A DNA stretch of 64,000 nucleotides, from positions 174,418 through 238,417 of the forward strand of contig CAMKDV010000004.1 of NCBI GenBank assembly GCA_946411385.1, read 5' to 3'. A model generated the notes under the pieces. The model saw nothing but the letters and a program-made list of their open reading frames with translations. It was not told where the DNA came from and did no database searches. Of this stretch, positions 61,134 to 64,000 are shown one piece after another. Each line of letters begins with the position of its first letter. Position 1 is the stretch's first letter. A program made the translations under genes and the position numbers. Source of the stretch: an uncultured Bacteroidales bacterium (GTDB lineage: Bacteria > Bacteroidota > Bacteroidia > Bacteroidales > Paludibacteraceae).

Positions 61134-61188
61134 GCCTTGCGACTCCACAAGTCACCTCATCGACTCAAGGCCAAAACAGATGCAATAT

Positions 61189-61236
61189 AGGGGCATACCC
61201 CTGCTTCCATGCGAGCATAAGCAGGGCATTCCTGCT
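61189..61236 (+). other. Mutually exclusive hairpins downstream of 60666
   Basis: AGGGG/CCCCT (61189-61202), CCCTGCTT/AAGCAGGG (61199-61206 with 61219-61226) and AGCAGG/CCTGCT (61220-61236) share arms, so only some can form together. There is no strong T-tract; it may be a weak terminator or a processing site. Confidence 0.4.
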
Positions 61237-61273
61237 AAAAATTGCAATAAATTGCTATTTTTCTTCGGGAAAA

Positions 61274-61305
61274 GTTGCAAATGTGCATTTTTTTTCGTAA
61301 CTTTG
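61274..61305 (+). promoter_or_regulatory. Promoter of the MNT/HEPN operon
   Basis: GTTG (61274-61277, one mismatch), a 20-nt spacer and TAACTTTG (61298-61305). The -7 element lies 23 nt before ATG 61329. The segment is almost identical to that before the HAD gene (35252-35314). Confidence 0.78.
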
Positions 61306-61328
61306 CATGCGAAATCGGAAACACGCAT

Positions 61329-61643
61329 ATGAGACGCACAAATGTTGTCAAGCAGATAGGCAAAGCCATACATGAAGTTGCTCCACAGGCAACAGCAATC
61401 TTGTATGGATCTGAGGCGCGCGGCGAAGCACGTCCGGATAGCGATATTGATGTGCTCATCCTGCTGGATGGTGACAAGATGTCTTTGCAGCGTGAGATGG
61501 AGGTGACTGGTCCGCTTAACGAGATTGAGTGGCAGACCGGCGTCTTGGTCAGCCCTACCGTTATGTTGCGTAAGCAATGGGAGAACATGCCCTTCAAAAC
61601 GCCGTTCTATATTAACGTAATGAATGAAGGAATACGCTTATGA
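61329..61643 (+). CDS. Minimal nucleotidyltransferase, MNT-type antitoxin
   Basis: 104 residues from ATG 61329. A longer frame to 61275 would overlap the promoter. The nucleotidyltransferase signature GS-x10-DxD is complete: G27, S28, then D39 and D41 in YGSEARGEARPDSDIDVLI. In MNT/HEPN pairs this enzyme adenylylates the HEPN toxin and silences it. It overlaps the next gene by 4 nt (ATGA). Confidence 0.9.
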   Translation: MRRTNVVKQIGKAIHEVAPQATAILYGSEARGEARPDSDIDVLILLDGDKMSLQREMEVTGPLNEIEWQTGVLVSPTVMLRKQWENMPFKTPFYINVMNEGIRL

Positions 61644-62047
61644 AAGAGACGCTCGATGAACAAAGCAGACAAGGCTTGGTGCGCTATCGCATAGAGCGAG
61701 CCGATGAGACGATGGAGGAAGTCGCTCTGATGGCAAGTCATGGACACTATAATGCAGCTGTTAACCGCTTATACTATGCCTGTTATTATGCCGCAGAAGC
61801 ATTGTTGCTGCAAAATCATATCTCGGCATCGACGCATGCGGGCGTAAAATCGATGCTTGGCCTTCATTTCGTTTCAAAAGGGATTCTTTCATTAGATGAT
61901 GGCAAGACATTTAACACCCTTTTCGAGAAACGACACAGTAGTGACTATGAGGCATTTGCATATTGCGACAAAGAATTGATTGACAGTCTGACACCTCGAG
62001 CCGACATCTTTATTGCAGATATCAAGGAATTATTGAAAAGAGGCTAA
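61640..62047 (+). CDS. HEPN-domain toxin (HepT-like)
   Basis: 135 residues, all helical. The HEPN core AAVNRLYYACYYAAEALLL is at 39-57 and the conserved Arg-x4-Tyr motif RHSSDY at 98-103, in which the Tyr is the usual AMPylation site and the Arg part of the RNase centre. Predicted to cleave RNA when freed from its MNT partner. It is encoded directly upstream of a broken Rhs gene. Confidence 0.88.
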   Translation: MKETLDEQSRQGLVRYRIERADETMEEVALMASHGHYNAAVNRLYYACYYAAEALLLQNHISASTHAGVKSMLGLHFVSKGILSLDDGKTFNTLFEKRHSSDYEAFAYCDKELIDSLTPRADIFIADIKELLKRG

Positions 62048-62081
62048 TATCTATCAAGAATCTAATGTGCTATAGGCACAA

Positions 62082-63036
62082 GTGCTCTTTGACCATACCT
62101 ATCATCCCGACCACCTTGGTAGTGCGGCGTGGATAACGGACAAGTATGGTTTGTCTGTGCAGTACATGATGTATGCCCCGTATGGCGAGTTATTGCTTAA
62201 TCAGCAGGCAGGCACGTATGACGAGCGCTTCAAGTTTACGGGTAAGGAAAGAGATGAGGAGACGGGGTATCTTCACTTTGATGCTAGGAATTTTTCAGAT
62301 ATTTTAGGTAATTGGCTATCTGTGGATCCGTTGGCGGATAAATATATTGATATATCGCCGTATGTGTATTGTAACGGGAATCCGATAGCGTTTGTGGATC
62401 CTGATGGGAGAAAAGTCGTAGGACATTCGGAAAATGACATAGAGACGTTTGTCCAAGATATAGGAGACATATTGAAAGATTCAAAGTTTGATGGTTATCG
62501 AGGTCTTATTAAACAAGAAGGTAATAGAATTAGAAAAATATCACGTCAAGACTATAAAACATGGAAGGCTAGTGTCGAATTATCTGCCGATGAAGAATGT
62601 TATGTTGATTTACTGACGGCAGTAATCAATTCCCATCAAACTTGTACGATTGAATACTTAGAGAATGATTTATGTACAATGTCAATCCAAGCAGATACGT
62701 ATTTATCTGAAAAATAGTCCGATTTTCCGATCTGTTCAAGGTGTCCTTCCTTATTTTGGTGGGGCAGTAACAAATGGCGTAAGTGGAATGAATGCTTATT
62801 CTGTCATTGCAAAAACTGGAGAGTCGGTAACTAATCTTCGAGCTGTAAACTCAATGCATGAAGTGTTGGGTCATGGTTATGCATTTATTCGTGGATTCAG
62901 CAGTGATGCAAATCAAGTACAAGCACTTCGTGTGGAAAATCTTGTGCGGCGGCTAATGGGATTACCTGCTAATGATGGCTCAACACATCCACATCCTAAT
63001 GGCGTAGATTTAAACAAATTACCAAAAATAAAATGA
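62082..63036 (+). pseudogene. Orphan Rhs tip with metallopeptidase-like toxin domain, split by a frameshift
   Basis: The first frame (GTG 62082 to 62717) has the Rhs core end: HPDHLGSAAWITDKYG, RFKFTGKERDEETGYLHFDARN, WLSVDPLADKY, NPIAFVDPDG, then a variable part. The second frame (+1, open from 62665 to 63036) continues the protein and contains HEVLGHGYAFIRG and ENLVRRLMGLP, resembling a HExxxH zinc-peptidase centre such as in M91-like toxins. Removing one A from the run of five at about 62712 would join them. The 5' Rhs barrel is missing: a stop (TAG 62073) precedes it, right after the HEPN gene. Either a real loss of function or a sequence error. Confidence 0.75.
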
Positions 63037-63143
63037 GACACAACGCTATTGTACTATTATTTACTCTCAAAACACTATTGTGTTTGAAAAGCATAAGTCC
63101 ACAGTTATACGCATAAGTGCCTTCGGCTCAAACCCTTCGGCTG

Positions 63144-63611
63144 ATGAGTCAAATTGGACTTGGCTATGAAATTATCTGCGTAGAGGGATTATATACTGAG
63201 AGTTTTCTTGTTTATGACACATTATTGAATGATTGCCGGAAAATATGTATCAAGCAATATCGTATCAAAGGAAGACAAGTCGCATATGAATTTATCTTAG
63301 ACGAGACCATTGGTGATAATCAACGCCAATCTCCTATCGTCGTGCAACGATTTTGGGATGGGCGAGCAAAACGATATAAGAGAAAGAAATCGTTTACCCC
63401 TAATGTTCCAATGATTAATTATCCTTTCGAACTTACCTGCATAAGTGAAAATCCCTATAAGCAAGAACGCTATATGTTTTCAATAACGGATGTGCCTTCG
63501 GGTTTGCCCATCGAGATATGTAATTATTTATGGCAATGTCTAAGTTCGTGTACAATACATATACAGAACCACTACTGTCCACTAAAAATGGACGTTAAAA
63601 AATCATCTTAA
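63144..63611 (+). CDS. Hypothetical protein beside the Rhs tip
   Basis: 155 residues from ATG 63144; a GTG start at 63117 would add nine residues. It is soluble, with aromatic and basic strands (IVVQRFWDGRAKRYKRKKSF) and many Cys (seven). GC content is lower than in the main genes. Its place after an Rhs toxin tip makes an immunity protein possible, but nothing in the sequence proves it. Confidence 0.55.
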   Translation: MSQIGLGYEIICVEGLYTESFLVYDTLLNDCRKICIKQYRIKGRQVAYEFILDETIGDNQRQSPIVVQRFWDGRAKRYKRKKSFTPNVPMINYPFELTCISENPYKQERYMFSITDVPSGLPIEICNYLWQCLSSCTIHIQNHYCPLKMDVKKSS

Positions 63612-63813
63612 CAATTGCATGTCATTACTGCTATATTTGCTATGATAGTCACTTTCAATCTTAATAATTGTACATCGAGTTTTGATTCCTCGAAAAATAA
63701 CCTCACGGAGGCATTTCTTCTTGTGAGCCATTGTTATTAAACGGCTTGACAGGCATAAAATTTGAAATTTTGTGGACACTAATGAAAGAATTTTATACAA
63801 TCAAGGAAATAAG

Positions 63814-63972
63814 ATGAACACAAAACTCTTCGATATAATCCTGCGATGGATAATAAACGCCATCATCTATTTCCTATTGTTGCTTGCCATACGATTGGTT
63901 TGTTCTTTTTATGCACTTCAGGATGGGACTTCCTGGTTTGATTTGGGACCTATGGGTCAAATTGCAGGCTAA
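63814..63972 (+). CDS. Small membrane protein, unknown
   Basis: 52 residues from ATG 63814, which has a purine-rich GGAAATAAG just upstream. One membrane helix (IINAIIYFLLLLAIRLVCSF) at about 13-32 and a short polar tail (DGTSWFDLGPMGQIAG). A frame extension to 63772 uses a non-ATG start. Function unknown. Confidence 0.5.
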   Translation: MNTKLFDIILRWIINAIIYFLLLLAIRLVCSFYALQDGTSWFDLGPMGQIAG

Positions 63973-64000
63973 AAAAAGGTAAAATGTGTTCTATGGGTCA

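Noticed and set aside
63603..63731. Minus-strand frame of about 42 codons, basic (MAHKKKCLREVIF...)
   Set aside because: Looks protein-like but has no promoter, homology that I recognise, or context. Kept out for lack of support.

Overview
The window looks like a chromosomal segment from a Bacteroidales (phylum Bacteroidota) bacterium. Evidence: seven promoters of the Bacteroidota type (TTTG, a 19-20 nt spacer, then TAnnTTTG), weak Shine-Dalgarno use, a giant secreted repeat protein with an IgGFc-binding-like N-terminus, AddA/AddB-like recombination enzymes, a large exopolysaccharide locus, and DUF3987 and Rhs-type accessory genes. I could not assign a genus.

Layout. (1) 1-20667, minus strand: one uninterrupted reading frame of at least 6,889 codons that runs off the left edge. 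It has a signal peptide, an IgGFc-binding-like domain, about 41 Ig/PKD-like modules of about 97 residues, and about 40 cysteine-paired modules of about 50 residues. The long plus-strand frames here are its antisense shadows. (2) 20668-25897: its promoter, an alkaline phosphatase (minus) sharing a divergent promoter region with polA (plus), and a periplasmic protein. PolA seems to lack its 3'-5' exonuclease domain. (3) 25985-36304: an outer-membrane protein, a lipoprotein hydrolase, a PqqD-like protein, a glycosyltransferase, an AddA/AddB-like pair and a HAD phosphatase. (4) 36395-55560: a Wzx/Wzy-type polysaccharide locus with two nucleotide-sugar dehydrogenases, a Wza-like exporter, two Wzz-Wzx-Wzy sets, three glycosyltransferases, WecB and a CapD-like dehydratase. 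No priming sugar-phosphate transferase is seen. (5) 55561-58263: RNase H, a PrsW-like protease, an HPr-kinase-like ATPase, an S24/S26 peptidase and a 32-residue peptide frame. (6) 58264-64000: an accessory region with a DUF3987 protein, strong inverted repeats, an MNT/HEPN toxin-antitoxin pair, a frameshifted Rhs tip with a HExxxH motif, and AT-rich orphan genes.

The polysaccharide genes form at least two transcription units (promoters at 36395 and 48459), tightly packed with 1-7 nt overlaps. The tail of the second unit runs on without a visible terminator into RNase H-PrsW-HprK-like-peptidase and ends at a hairpin at 58369-58403. Short degenerate tandem repeats of 7-11 nt recur through the window, between genes and inside coding sequence (polA twice, and a lipoprotein signal peptide).
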